A DNA stretch of 64,000 nucleotides from Bacteroidales bacterium (GTDB lineage Bacteria; Bacteroidota; Bacteroidia; Bacteroidales; UBA932), in NCBI GenBank assembly GCA_017504965.1, contig JAFVQD010000011.1:119131-183130 (forward strand). Reading direction: 5' to 3'. Under the pieces are notes generated by a model. It made no database searches, was not told where the DNA came from, and was given only the letters and a program-made list of their open reading frames with translations. Both the position numbers and the translations under genes were made by a program. Shown here one piece after another: positions 44,028-53,756 of this stretch (position 1 is the stretch's first letter; the number at the start of each line of letters is the position of its first letter).

Positions 44028-47000
44028 TTACCTGTATTCGTCCCAGGATTTGATCTCTATCTGATCTTCTGTCATATTGCAGAATGAGATGATGAAGGCT
44101 GAGGCGAGACGGGTGTTCGTGATGAGCGGGATGTTGAAATCCACTGCTGCACGTCTGATTCTGTAGCCGTTGGTCAACTCAGTGTGTGTCATATTCTTAG
44201 GAATATTGATCACCATATCGATCTGCTTGTTCTGCAGCATATCTAGAGCCTGTGGCTCATTCCCCTCCTCTGTAGGCCAGTATGCTCTGATAGAAGGGAT
44301 ATTGTTTTCATTCAGATATTTGTGAGATCCACCGGTAGCATAGATAGTGTATCCGTGATCTGCAAGAAGTCTGCAGGCTTTCAGTAACTCTGCTTTTTGT
44401 TTGGCATCACCCGATGAGATCAGAATGTTCTTCTTAGGGATAGAGTAACCTACAGAGAGCATAGATTTGAGGATAGCTTCGTCGGTATTGTCACCGATAC
44501 ATCCCACTTCGCCGGTAGAAGCCATATCCACGCCGAGGATAGGGTCTGCTTTCTGGAGTCTTGCAAATGAGAACTGAGATGCTTTGATACCTACATAGTC
44601 GAGGTCAAAGGCACTTTTGGCAGGTGGTGTTACCTCTTCACCGATCATAATTTTGGTGGCAAGTTCGATGAAGTTTATCTTGAGCACCTTAGATACGAAC
44701 GGGAAGCTTCGTGATGCCCTCAAGTTACACTCGATCACTTTGATGTCGTTCTCTTTAGCGAGGAACTGCATATTGAAAGGACCTGAGATCTTGAGTGCCT
44801 CGGCAGTTTTGCGTGCGATCTTCTTGATTCTGCGTGCAGTCTCCACATAGAGCTTCTGAGGAGGGAACTGTATGGTCGCATCGCCTGAGTGTACACCTGC
44901 AAACTCGATATGTTCAGATATGGCGTAAGCGATAACTTTACCATTGTCAGCTACAGCATCGAATTCGATCTCTTTAGCGTGTCTTACAAATTCACTCACC
45001 ACTACAGGGTGTTTCTTCGATACATTGGCTGCAAGTGAAAGGAACTCTTCAAGCTCTTTATCATTTGAACATACGTTCATAGCAGCACCTGAAAGTACAT
45101 ATGAAGGGCGTACCAGTACAGGATAGCCTACCTGCTCTACAAATTTGTGGATATCACCAAGTGATGTAAGCTCTTTCCATTTTGGCTGGTCGATGCCAAG
45201 TTCATCCATAAGTGATGAGAACTTATGTCTGTCTTCGGCATTGTCGATGCTGCTTGCAGATGTGCCGAGAAGGTTTACACCATTGGCATCAAGACGGATA
45301 GCGAGGTTATTAGGGATCTGACCACCTACTGATACTACCATTCCGTGAGGATTCTCCAGGTCGTGGATATCCATTACCCTCTCAAAAGTAAGCTCATCGA
45401 AATAGAGCCTGTCGCACATATCGTAGTCTGTCGATACGGTCTCAGGGTTATAGTTTATCATCACACCTCTCCATCCAGATTTTCTGATGGTCTGAAGTGC
45501 ATTTACACTACACCAGTCGAACTCTACTGAACTACCGATACGGTAGGCACCGGAACCGAGTACGATGATGGATTTGCGGTCACCATTGAAGTCGATATCG
45601 GACTTGGTGCCGTTATATGTCAGATATAGATAGTTAGCTTGAGCCGGATATTCGGCAGCCAAAGTGTCGATCTGTTTTACTACAGGTGTGAGACCGTAAC
45701 CCTTTCTGTAATCCCTTACAAGGGCAGTCATCTCTTCACCATCGAGGGCATCTTTCAATACCAGACGTCCGATCTGGAAGTCTGAAAAACCTTGGCATTT
45801 GGCCTTTTTGAGAAGTTCGAAATCTACCTCCTCCAGAGTGTTTCGTGCACGGAGCTCATCTGCAGTGAGCTTGATATTGTACAGTTTGTCGAGGAACCAT
45901 CTGTCGATCTTGGTAAGTTCGTGGATCTGGTCCACTGTATAGCCTGCGTTGAATGCTTTGGAGATGACGAAAATACGTTTGTCTGTAGGCTGACGGAGAG
46001 CTTTGTCGATATCCTCTACTACGATCTCCTTATTTGCCACAAAACCGTGTGCACCCTGACCGATCATACGGAGACCCTTCTGGATGGTCTCTTCGAATGT
46101 GCGGCCTATGGACATCACCTCTCCGACACTCTTCATGCTGCTGCCGATCTCACGTGATACACCGTGGAATTTGCTGAGGTCCCAGCGAGGGATCTTACAT
46201 ACCACATAGTCAAGTGTAGGCTCGAAGAATGCAGGGGTAGTCTTGGTTACTGAGTTCTTGAGGTCAAACAGACCATATCCCAGACCAAGTTTTGCAGCTA
46301 CAAAAGCGAGTGGATAACCTGTGGCTTTCGATGCAAGTGCCGATGATCGGCTCAGGCGGGCATTTACCTCGATAACTCTATAATCTTCTGAGTGTGTGTC
46401 AAATGCGAACTGTACATTACACTCACCGACAATACCTACATGTTTTACTATACGGATGGCAAGCTCGCGAAGTTTTGCCACCTCCTGATTTGTAAGGGTC
46501 TGGCAAGGTGCCACTACGATACTCTCACCTGTGTGGATGCCAAGAGGGTCGAAGTTCTCCATATTACATACTGCAATACAGTTGTCGAAGCGGTCACGCA
46601 TCACCTCGAACTCGATCTCTTTCCACCCTTTGAGAGATTTCTCTACGAGAACCTGAGGAGAGTATGAGAAAGATTTCTCTGCCAGACGGCGAAGTTCCTC
46701 TTCGTTGTCGCAGAAACCGCTGCCCAGACCTCCGAGTGCGTATGCTGCACGGATGATAACCGGGTAGCCAAGTTCGGCAGCAGAAGCGACAGCATCTTCG
46801 ATATTCTCGACAGCGTGGCTCTTGATGGTCTTGACATCGATCTGGTCAAGTTTTTTGACGAAAAGTTCGCGGTCCTCAGTGTCCATAATTGCCTGGACAG
46901 GGGTACCGAGCACTTTAAGATTATATTTTTCAAGGATACCTTGTTCGTAAAGTTTTACACCACAGTTAAGTGCTGTCTGACCTCCAAATGCCAGAAGGAT

Positions 47001-47249
47001 ACCCTGTGGCTTCTCTTTCTGGATCACTTTCTCTACATAGAATGGGGTTACAGGCAGGAAGTAGATCTTGTCGGCAACACCTTCAGATGTCTGAACTGTA
47101 GCGATATTGGGGTTAATCAGGACTGTCTCGATACCCTCCTCTCTCATCGCCTTGATGGCTTGAGAACCTGAGTAGTCGAATTCGCCTGCTTCACCGATCT
47201 TAAGGGCACCTGAGCCCAGGAGAATTACTTTTTTAATGCTTTTGTCCAT
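44028..47249 (-). CDS. carB: Carbamoyl-phosphate synthase large subunit
   Basis: 1073 residues, full length. Two homologous ATP-grasp halves (IKKVILLGSGALKIGEAGEFDYSG and IIVLGSGAYRIGSSVEFDWC starts; ALGGLGSGF in the first) and a C-terminal MGS-like allosteric domain (ATGGSHKYLNENNIPS). Makes carbamoyl phosphate from bicarbonate, ammonia and two ATP for pyrimidines and arginine. Six bases downstream of carA. Confidence 0.98.
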   Translation of the reverse strand: MDKSIKKVILLGSGALKIGEAGEFDYSGSQAIKAMREEGIETVLINPNIATVQTSEGVADKIYFLPVTPFYVEKVIQKEKPQGILLAFGGQTALNCGVKLYEQGILEKYNLKVLGTPVQAIMDTEDRELFVKKLDQIDVKTIKSHAVENIEDAVASAAELGYPVIIRAAYALGGLGSGFCDNEEELRRLAEKSFSYSPQVLVEKSLKGWKEIEFEVMRDRFDNCIAVCNMENFDPLGIHTGESIVVAPCQTLTNQEVAKLRELAIRIVKHVGIVGECNVQFAFDTHSEDYRVIEVNARLSRSSALASKATGYPLAFVAAKLGLGYGLFDLKNSVTKTTPAFFEPTLDYVVCKIPRWDLSKFHGVSREIGSSMKSVGEVMSIGRTFEETIQKGLRMIGQGAHGFVANKEIVVEDIDKALRQPTDKRIFVISKAFNAGYTVDQIHELTKIDRWFLDKLYNIKLTADELRARNTLEEVDFELLKKAKCQGFSDFQIGRLVLKDALDGEEMTALVRDYRKGYGLTPVVKQIDTLAAEYPAQANYLYLTYNGTKSDIDFNGDRKSIIVLGSGAYRIGSSVEFDWCSVNALQTIRKSGWRGVMINYNPETVSTDYDMCDRLYFDELTFERVMDIHDLENPHGMVVSVGGQIPNNLAIRLDANGVNLLGTSASSIDNAEDRHKFSSLMDELGIDQPKWKELTSLGDIHKFVEQVGYPVLVRPSYVLSGAAMNVCSNDKELEEFLSLAANVSKKHPVVVSEFVRHAKEIEFDAVADNGKVIAYAISEHIEFAGVHSGDATIQFPPQKLYVETARRIKKIARKTAEALKISGPFNMQFLAKENDIKVIECNLRASRSFPFVSKVLKINFIELATKIMIGEEVTPPAKSAFDLDYVGIKASQFSFARLQKADPILGVDMASTGEVGCIGDNTDEAILKSMLSVGYSIPKKNILISSGDAKQKAELLKACRLLADHGYTIYATGGSHKYLNENNIPSIRAYWPTEEGNEPQALDMLQNKQIDMVINIPKNMTHTELTNGYRIRRAAVDFNIPLITNTRLASAFIISFCNMTEDQIEIKSWDEYR

Positions 47250-47255
47250 AGTGTT

Positions 47256-48302
47256 CTATAGTAGATTTAGGAAGTCGTCAAATAGGGTATTGTTATCAGG
47301 ATAGAATTGGACACCGAAGAATAGTCCGCTCTTATGTCTGATGCCTTCGTTTGTGCCGTCGTTCATATTGATGAACATAGGCTCCCAATCAGCATTCAGA
47401 GAGCTGTGGTCCACTGCGTAGCCGTGATTCTGGGAGGTGATATAGCATTTCTCAGTACCGGCCAGACGGACAGGCTGGTTGTGGCTCCTGTGGCCATAAG
47501 GGAGTTTGATGGTCCTGGCCCCTGCTGCTTTGGCGAGAAGCTGGTTACCCATACAGATACCGAACACAGGTCTCTTCTTCTCCATAGCCACCTGTATATT
47601 CTTTACTGTCTGTGTACAGTACTCAGGGTTACCGGGACCATTGGATACGATCACACCATCATATTCAAGGGTGTTGAAGTCGTAGTCCCAGGGGACACGT
47701 ATCAGTTCTATATCTCTGCTTACAAGTCTGCGTAGAATGCTGTTATTTACGCCGCAGTCTACAAGTACTACTTTTTTGCCACCCTCTTTGCCATATTTGA
47801 TGACATCTGAGCAGCTCACTTTGGCCACCTGGTTCTCCAGGTTAGGGTTATAGAACTTGGATGGGGTGTTGAACCCTCTTGGGATGATGGCTCCAAGCTG
47901 TGCTCCGTGGTCGCGAAGGTATTTGGTAATCTCGCGTGTGTCTACTCCATAGATACCGGGGATTTTATTCTCTTTAAGCCATTGGTCCAGACTCTTGACA
48001 GCATTCCAGTGGCTGTAGTTGAATGAGTAGTCGAGGACGATAACACCCTTAACGTGAATCTTGTCAGATTCGTAGTTTAGTGATATTCCGTTCTCCTTAT
48101 TGTCATCAGGGACACCGTAGTTACCGATAAGAGGATAAGTTATACATAGGATTTGCCCTTCGTAGTTAGGGTCGGTCAGAGCTTCGGGATATCCTACCAT
48201 AGAGGTGCTGAATACCACTTCTCCTTCGGCAAGGAACTCGTAACCAAATGAATAGCCCTGAAATTCAAGGCCATTCTCAAGATGTAGTACTGCTTCTTTC
48301 AT
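47256..48302 (-). CDS. carA: Carbamoyl-phosphate synthase small (glutaminase) subunit
   Basis: 348 residues from the ATG at 48302 (MKEAVLHLENGLEFQGYSFG). An upstream in-frame GTG lies in the promoter box. N-terminal CPSase small-chain domain, then class I glutamine amidotransferase with nucleophile cysteine in FGICMGNQLL and the catalytic histidine in FGVQFYPD-adjacent region, where the expected His-Pro-Glu reads FYPD. Supplies ammonia to CarB. Confidence 0.95.
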   Translation of the reverse strand: MKEAVLHLENGLEFQGYSFGYEFLAEGEVVFSTSMVGYPEALTDPNYEGQILCITYPLIGNYGVPDDNKENGISLNYESDKIHVKGVIVLDYSFNYSHWNAVKSLDQWLKENKIPGIYGVDTREITKYLRDHGAQLGAIIPRGFNTPSKFYNPNLENQVAKVSCSDVIKYGKEGGKKVVLVDCGVNNSILRRLVSRDIELIRVPWDYDFNTLEYDGVIVSNGPGNPEYCTQTVKNIQVAMEKKRPVFGICMGNQLLAKAAGARTIKLPYGHRSHNQPVRLAGTEKCYITSQNHGYAVDHSSLNADWEPMFINMNDGTNEGIRHKSGLFFGVQFYPDNNTLFDDFLNLL

Positions 48303-48310
48303 ATTGAACA

Positions 48311-48318
48311 CAAATGTA
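48311..48318 (-). promoter_or_regulatory. -7 box (TACATTTG) for carAB
   Basis: TACATTTG on the minus strand, nine bases before the carA ATG, implying a very short leader. Confidence 0.5.
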
Positions 48319-48326
48319 AGAGTTTT

Positions 48327-49919
48327 TTACATACTTCTGACAAAAATCATCCATAATTTTTCCTTTAATTCCTGCCAGCGCTGCATAGTAAGAGACGCGA
48401 AGTCATTTGTCTGTCTGGTAAGTAGCTCCTGTGCCTCTTCCGCTTTACCCTCTTCTATAAGTTTGGCTGCTTCTTCCTCTACAGCAGCACACGATTTGAA
48501 CATCTTCGACTCGAGAGCCATAACCTCCTCTTCGAGTAGATGTCTGGTCTTGTTCCAGTCGATGGTGGAGAGTCTGTTGGTCTCTCTGTATGCCCATATG
48601 GCAGCATCAGGACGGTAATCGTGCTGGCCGCATACCTGGAAATCCTCGTGTATCTGCTCTATACCTGCGTAGATGGGGATTCTGGGGGACTGGGCAGGAT
48701 TGTCGTATGAGAAATAGACCACTCCACCTACAGCATCGGGGAGCCAGTTTCTGGCCTGCATCACAGATGAATACGAACATCTGATTACGGCGACGGTGCG
48801 GATATTGGGGACCACATCAGGTTTTAGGTGGTTAAGGAGTGCCCTCATCTCATTTGACATAAAAGGAGATACAGGGGTGATATGTTCATCTGTAACTGTG
48901 ACAGAGTTGTCGTAAGGGTTCCACACCCTTCTTTTGAAATCGATCGAAAGGTCTTTTACCATATCGTACTCAGTCCCTTCATAGGTAGATCTGAGGAGGG
49001 CTGTAATCATCTCCGGAGACACTTTCCTGTCAGGTTTTACTGAGAATGGGAGCTCTTCAGCATCGTATGAGAGATTCAGCGATGGAGCCAGCTCATTAAG
49101 TATGAACCAGTCCCTGATGCCAAACGGCTTCCTCCCGTCTATCACTTTGTGGAACTTGAACTCTGACTTTCCATCCCAGTAGCCCAGCTTCTTAGAGCGC
49201 TCCTTCAGATCTGAACTGTACATAAAGTAGTCAGGATTGTCCCATTCGATGGTACCGATGCGGGTGATGTTTGCCGAGACACTTACGTGATCATCAGGTA
49301 CCCTCTGGGCTGCCCAAAGGGCACTTGGCTTGCCCGGACCTGATCCCGCTATCTCGAAGTGCCACACCTCATTCTTGTCTATGATGGTAAGGCACTCTGC
49401 CCAGTCACCATAACCATATTCCTGAGCCAGTTCTCCCATCAGCTTTATCGCCTCGCGAGCTGTAGAGCATCTCTGGAGTGCAATTCTCTGAAGCTCCTCT
49501 ATCTGGAATATACCCGCAGGATTTACCAGTTCGGGACGACCCTCCACAGTGGTCTCACCCATAGCGAGCTGTTTCTCATTCATACAGGGGTATGCTGTAT
49601 TGAGAAATCTGTATGTCTTCTCGGGGGCAGGTATTTTGCCCGATTCTGTCACAGTCCTCATATCCCAGGGGAGATCGGTGTGTAGTTTCCCTTTGAATAC
49701 GGGTTCCATATCACCTTTCCCGTATGTTACAGATGGTTCCATCACGAGCCAGGTCCTGAAATCGGAGTCACAAGTGTGTGATGTGATGGTGGAGCCGTCA
49801 GTGGAGGCACTTTTACCCACTGTAATCGATGTACAGCTCCCGACTTCTATGTCGTTCTGTCCTTTAAGGCCGAATGTAAGGGCCAAAAGGGTAATGGAGA
49901 TGGTGAGAATTCTTTTCAT
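48327..49919 (-). CDS. Exported C69-family dipeptidase
   Basis: 530 residues with signal peptide MKRILTISITLLALTFGLKG. The mature region has CTSITVGKSASTDGSTITSH; the cysteine is the Ntn-type nucleophile of peptidase family C69 (PepD). Further family segments are MNEKQLAMGETT, PAGIFQIEELQRIAL and EVWHFEIAGSGPGK. Probable periplasmic dipeptidase feeding amino-acid uptake. Last gene of the ligA-to-C69 run, three bases after ispG. Confidence 0.92.
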   Translation of the reverse strand: MKRILTISITLLALTFGLKGQNDIEVGSCTSITVGKSASTDGSTITSHTCDSDFRTWLVMEPSVTYGKGDMEPVFKGKLHTDLPWDMRTVTESGKIPAPEKTYRFLNTAYPCMNEKQLAMGETTVEGRPELVNPAGIFQIEELQRIALQRCSTAREAIKLMGELAQEYGYGDWAECLTIIDKNEVWHFEIAGSGPGKPSALWAAQRVPDDHVSVSANITRIGTIEWDNPDYFMYSSDLKERSKKLGYWDGKSEFKFHKVIDGRKPFGIRDWFILNELAPSLNLSYDAEELPFSVKPDRKVSPEMITALLRSTYEGTEYDMVKDLSIDFKRRVWNPYDNSVTVTDEHITPVSPFMSNEMRALLNHLKPDVVPNIRTVAVIRCSYSSVMQARNWLPDAVGGVVYFSYDNPAQSPRIPIYAGIEQIHEDFQVCGQHDYRPDAAIWAYRETNRLSTIDWNKTRHLLEEEVMALESKMFKSCAAVEEEAAKLIEEGKAEEAQELLTRQTNDFASLTMQRWQELKEKLWMIFVRSM

Positions 49920-49922
49920 AGG

Positions 49923-51248
49923 CTATTTTGTTTTTTTATCGTTTTCTATCAGCTCAAGGAGGGCATCGATCGCCTCTTCCTGTGGTACAGAGCGCATCAC
50001 TGCCTCTTTCCCTCGGTAGATGGATACCTTCCCTTTACCTTCCCCCACATATCCGTAGTCGGCATCTGCCATCTCGCCGGGACCATTGACGATGCACCCC
50101 ATCACAGCGATGCAGTAGCCCGACAGGTGGGATGTGCGTCGCTTCACTTCGTTAAATGTCTCTTCGAGGTTATATAGTGTCCTGCCGCACCCCGGGCAAG
50201 CGACATATTCGCACTTGGTGAAGCGGCGGCGGGTGGCTTGCATAAGATTGTCCTTGAATTCGTCGAGTTCCGCAGCAGGGAGCTTCTCTCCGGCACAGGT
50301 CGCCTCTATTTCGAAGTCGTCGATCTTCCTGTCGAGCAGGAGGGGTCCTATTTCGCAAGATGCACGGATGATGAATTCGTCGCGGGTAGGGGTGTCGTAG
50401 GTGTAGATGCCCGAACGGGGGCCGGTGTGGCTGGTGTCATCCCCAAGATGTACCGGGGTCTGAAAGTAGCCGGCGATGGCGGCAGCCACTGGAAGTTCAT
50501 TGACCGGAGGTTCGGTGAGTGACACCCGGATAGTGTCGCCGATCCCATCCTGCAGCAGGGTGGCAAGTGCAGCGGCAGACTTGATCCTACCCATATCTCC
50601 GTTGCCCGCCTCTGTTACACCCAGGTGCAATGGAAATATCACCCCTTGCTCCTCCATCCAGCGGTTCAGCAGACGGTAGGCCTCCACCATCACTACGGTA
50701 TTGCTCGCTTTGAGCGAGAGGACCACATTATAGAAATCCTCTGCAATGCACATCTGCACCCACTCGACCATAGCCTCTTTCATCCCCTGTGCGGTATTGC
50801 CGTAGAGCTCTGTAATCCTCTTTCCGAGGGATCCGTGGTTAATACCGATTCTGACTGCAGTATTGTGCCGGCGGCACACCTCTATGAAGCGTTTGAAATC
50901 GCGCTGCGCCTTTTCGTGCTCAGTGGCAAAGTTGCCGGGGTTGATCCTCACCTTGTCTGCCACTTCCGCTACCGCAATAGCCACCTCTGAGGAGAAGTGC
51001 ACGTCGGCCACAAGTGGGGTGTCGTTCCCCTGCTCCCGGAGCACCCTTTTCACCTCTTTCAGCGACTCCACCTCGCGGAGTCCCTGGGTGGTAAGACGGA
51101 TAAGCTGGGCACCTGCATCACGCATCGCGTGGCACTGGGCCACTGCGGCCTCTATATCATTTGTGTTACAATTGCACATAGTCTGAATCACTACAGGAAG
51201 CCCTCTTCCTATCTTCAGACCCGCTACATTTGCTACTATATTTCTCAT
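49923..51248 (-). CDS. ispG: 4-hydroxy-3-methylbut-2-enyl diphosphate synthase, with reduced insert domain
   Basis: 441 residues from the ATG at 51248 (MRNIVANVAGLKIG). Penultimate step of the MEP isoprenoid pathway. N-terminal TIM barrel (VVIQTMCNCNTND, VRINPGNFA, ASNTVVMVEAYRLL) and C-terminal [4Fe-4S] domain (CPGCGRTLYNLEET, IAVMGCIVNGPGEMADADYGY). Bacteroidota IspG proteins normally run to about 600 residues because of a large inserted domain; here only about 70-90 residues separate the two parts. In a tight operon between the barrel gene and the C69 peptidase. Confidence 0.95.
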   Translation of the reverse strand: MRNIVANVAGLKIGRGLPVVIQTMCNCNTNDIEAAVAQCHAMRDAGAQLIRLTTQGLREVESLKEVKRVLREQGNDTPLVADVHFSSEVAIAVAEVADKVRINPGNFATEHEKAQRDFKRFIEVCRRHNTAVRIGINHGSLGKRITELYGNTAQGMKEAMVEWVQMCIAEDFYNVVLSLKASNTVVMVEAYRLLNRWMEEQGVIFPLHLGVTEAGNGDMGRIKSAAALATLLQDGIGDTIRVSLTEPPVNELPVAAAIAGYFQTPVHLGDDTSHTGPRSGIYTYDTPTRDEFIIRASCEIGPLLLDRKIDDFEIEATCAGEKLPAAELDEFKDNLMQATRRRFTKCEYVACPGCGRTLYNLEETFNEVKRRTSHLSGYCIAVMGCIVNGPGEMADADYGYVGEGKGKVSIYRGKEAVMRSVPQEEAIDALLELIENDKKTK

Positions 51249-51258
51249 ATTCTTCGTA

Positions 51259-51948
51259 TTAGTCAAAATTAAAATGGAGCCCTACATTAAAACTCAGCCT
51301 GTTTGGGTACGAGTAGAGCCACCATTCGGTGGAGAGTTTCTCCGGGTGGTACAAAAAGGCGAGAGAGTACTGGTACAGCACCTCGAAATGGAGTTCAAAC
51401 GGGTGAAATTTGAATGCAAATCCACCACCTCCGAGGGCACCGTAGTCCCATCTCTGGTCGAATTCATCGAACCCTTTAGGGTTAGTGGTATCTATCCTGT
51501 ACCCTCCGAATCCACCTATGTCGAGCATAAAGCGGAGGTGTCTCCCTACATCGAGTTTGAGCTGGGTGACAAGGGGGATCTCTACGGCTGTGAGGGTCTG
51601 GTCCATATTGTCAATATTATAATAAGAGGTAAACCCGTACTGGCAATATTTTGCCCCGAACTGGATACCGAAATATGACCATACATCCCACAGATTATGA
51701 TAATAGGTGTAGAGGAGGGCGAAATTCTTATATGTATTTACCCTCTCAGCCTTCAGGTCCGGTGCAAAGTGGACACCGGTCATCTCATAACTGTATCTTA
51801 CACCCAGCAGATGCTCGGTAGGCCTTACCTGTACCTTCTTGGAGAAAGTGGTATCTATCTCCACAAATCCCCCTTGCCCCGATGCTGTAGCGCTGAACAG
51901 GAGTCCGAAGAGGGTAAGCAGTAGTATATGTCTAATCAGTTTTACCAT
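51259..51948 (-). CDS. PorT-like outer-membrane beta-barrel protein
   Basis: 229 residues with signal peptide (MVKLIRHILLLTLFGLLFSATASGQ). Amphipathic strands rich in Tyr/Phe/Gly (LGVRYSYEMTGVHFAP, FGIQFGAKYCQYGFTSYY), and the C-terminus LSFNVGLHFNFD suits barrel insertion. Similar in pattern to PorT-family proteins, one of which serves the type IX secretion system, but that role is not shown here. Start overlaps the upstream stop (TAATG); ten bases precede ispG. Confidence 0.75.
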   Translation of the reverse strand: MVKLIRHILLLTLFGLLFSATASGQGGFVEIDTTFSKKVQVRPTEHLLGVRYSYEMTGVHFAPDLKAERVNTYKNFALLYTYYHNLWDVWSYFGIQFGAKYCQYGFTSYYNIDNMDQTLTAVEIPLVTQLKLDVGRHLRFMLDIGGFGGYRIDTTNPKGFDEFDQRWDYGALGGGGFAFKFHPFELHFEVLYQYSLAFLYHPEKLSTEWWLYSYPNRLSFNVGLHFNFD

Positions 51949-53756
51949 TAGAATAGTGCTGAAATGTCTATTGATTGTTCAAGTTCTGTCCTTTCCGGTA
52001 TCTCCAGAATGTAGTCCTTGTCTGTATTGGTGGTGCCGAATTTATAGAGGATCACCCTCTCCGGCTGCCTCTTCTGCAGAAGTGAACCAGTGTCCAGAAT
52101 ACCGTTATTGTTCTGGTCTTCGGTGATTCGGATAGAGAATTTGCCTTTCCTCAGGTAAGGGAAGTTGAGTGTGCAGCTCTCTTTTATCCTGTAGGTCCTG
52201 AAGATCTTGTCTCTCTTTTCGGAGATAAGCTCCACGATGTAGTTTCCGTCGACATTCTCCATAGAGAGGAAGAGTGTGCTGAGATTGTCATCATTAGGGA
52301 GTGTCACTTTTTTCACTAGAGAGTCACAGGGGTTGCCGTTGATATCTACAAATACCCTGTGCGGGATCTTCAGCACATACTCATTGCCCTTGACAAACTC
52401 TCCTGTTGGTTTGATGAAATATCTCCTGATATTGGTAGAGTCCTGTGTGATGGTGTATGGCTCTGAACCTATCTGCTGTTTGGCAGTGATGTGGTAATAG
52501 CTGATGGAGTCAAATGGTGCCTGCATCAGAGGAAAACTGAATTCCAGTGTGATTCCGTCCTGCTCTATAGATTCGCTGGTCATTTTTACGTCGTATTTGC
52601 ATACGGTGTCGAGTTTTTCCACCTTTCTTCCGAACTTGTTCTCCTCGAATTTTTTAGGGTAGGGCATCATCTTGAACTCTTCCCACGACGAAACGAGGGT
52701 CCCGAGCGAATCGTCGGTCTTCCAGTATTTGATCCTGAAATTTAGTGTGTCAGCTATCTCCCCCTGGTCGTTGAACCAGAGTGAGAGGCTGTCTTCCATC
52801 ACATTGAACTCCCTGATTATCTTCGTGTCGGCTATCTCTTTGATCTCCAGTGTGTCTATCTTGACGTATGGGGCATTGAATTTTAGGTATGCACTCCTCT
52901 TGGTAAGCCTTTTGTTCTCTCTGATATACTGACGGGAAGAGAGCTCCTTGAAGAGGTTGAGCTGCATAGCGGATGGACGGGACATTATGCCTGCAGTATC
53001 TTTCTCCTCGTAAGAGAGAAGTTCGGGTCTATCTGCCCTCATCACACTGTCAGCCACAAAAAGTGAGTCGAGAAATGCTATCGATTCGAGTTCGGGGTCG
53101 TATTTGTTATTGTTATTGACATCCTCTATGGCAAATACCCTGTATGCGCCGGGCTTGATGTTCCTTACGGTAAAATAGCCCCATTTGTCACTCTTGGCCG
53201 CTGCGACAGGGAGAAGATTGAACACAGCAGAGTCAGACGGGTCTGTGTGGAATAGGATGGTGATCTTCTCTTTTGGGAACATAGTGGAGGCATCCACGAC
53301 GGTCCCTGAGGTGTATATCGAGTCGATATGGTCACCTGTGGAGAATGCAAAGGACATTCTGGGGAATGGGTTGCTTTCGTTATTGTCCGCTATACCGGCA
53401 CCGAGGTCTATGCTATATGTGGTATTCTCCTGAAGTGTGTCCTGGAATGTAAGGACTACACTTTTACCTTTGATTTTAGGCATTATCCTTTTCTTCAATG
53501 GCGGAGATACGAAGAAGTTCGAAGCCGGATCTTTCAGTACTACGAATTCATTGAAAGTGAGGACTATGCTGTTCTTCTTAGGGTAGATGGAGTAGTTGGT
53601 GGTATTGGGTAGGGGGACAGACTCCTCCATAATGGGGGGGATGGTGTCTTTAGGCCCTCCCGAAGGTGGTGTGGAGGTGTTGGCGCACGATGGGGCGAAC
53701 AGTGTCGCCAATACCACAGCGCATACGATTAAAAATATATAGCTCTCTCTTTTCAT
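51948..53756 (-). CDS. SbsA-type Ig-like domain lipoprotein
   Basis: 602 residues. Signal sequence ending LFAPSC, where the cysteine is a likely lipid anchor, then the TPPSGGPKDTIPP linker and an SbsA-like Ig domain (NSIVLTFNEFVVLKD, FAFSTGD) common in Bacteroidota envelope proteins, with further beta-rich repeats. Function unknown, possibly surface or periplasmic scaffold. Its ATG overlaps the spoT stop and its stop overlaps the next ATG, both as TAATG. Confidence 0.85.
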   Translation of the reverse strand: MKRESYIFLIVCAVVLATLFAPSCANTSTPPSGGPKDTIPPIMEESVPLPNTTNYSIYPKKNSIVLTFNEFVVLKDPASNFFVSPPLKKRIMPKIKGKSVVLTFQDTLQENTTYSIDLGAGIADNNESNPFPRMSFAFSTGDHIDSIYTSGTVVDASTMFPKEKITILFHTDPSDSAVFNLLPVAAAKSDKWGYFTVRNIKPGAYRVFAIEDVNNNNKYDPELESIAFLDSLFVADSVMRADRPELLSYEEKDTAGIMSRPSAMQLNLFKELSSRQYIRENKRLTKRSAYLKFNAPYVKIDTLEIKEIADTKIIREFNVMEDSLSLWFNDQGEIADTLNFRIKYWKTDDSLGTLVSSWEEFKMMPYPKKFEENKFGRKVEKLDTVCKYDVKMTSESIEQDGITLEFSFPLMQAPFDSISYYHITAKQQIGSEPYTITQDSTNIRRYFIKPTGEFVKGNEYVLKIPHRVFVDINGNPCDSLVKKVTLPNDDNLSTLFLSMENVDGNYIVELISEKRDKIFRTYRIKESCTLNFPYLRKGKFSIRITEDQNNNGILDTGSLLQKRQPERVILYKFGTTNTDKDYILEIPERTELEQSIDISALF

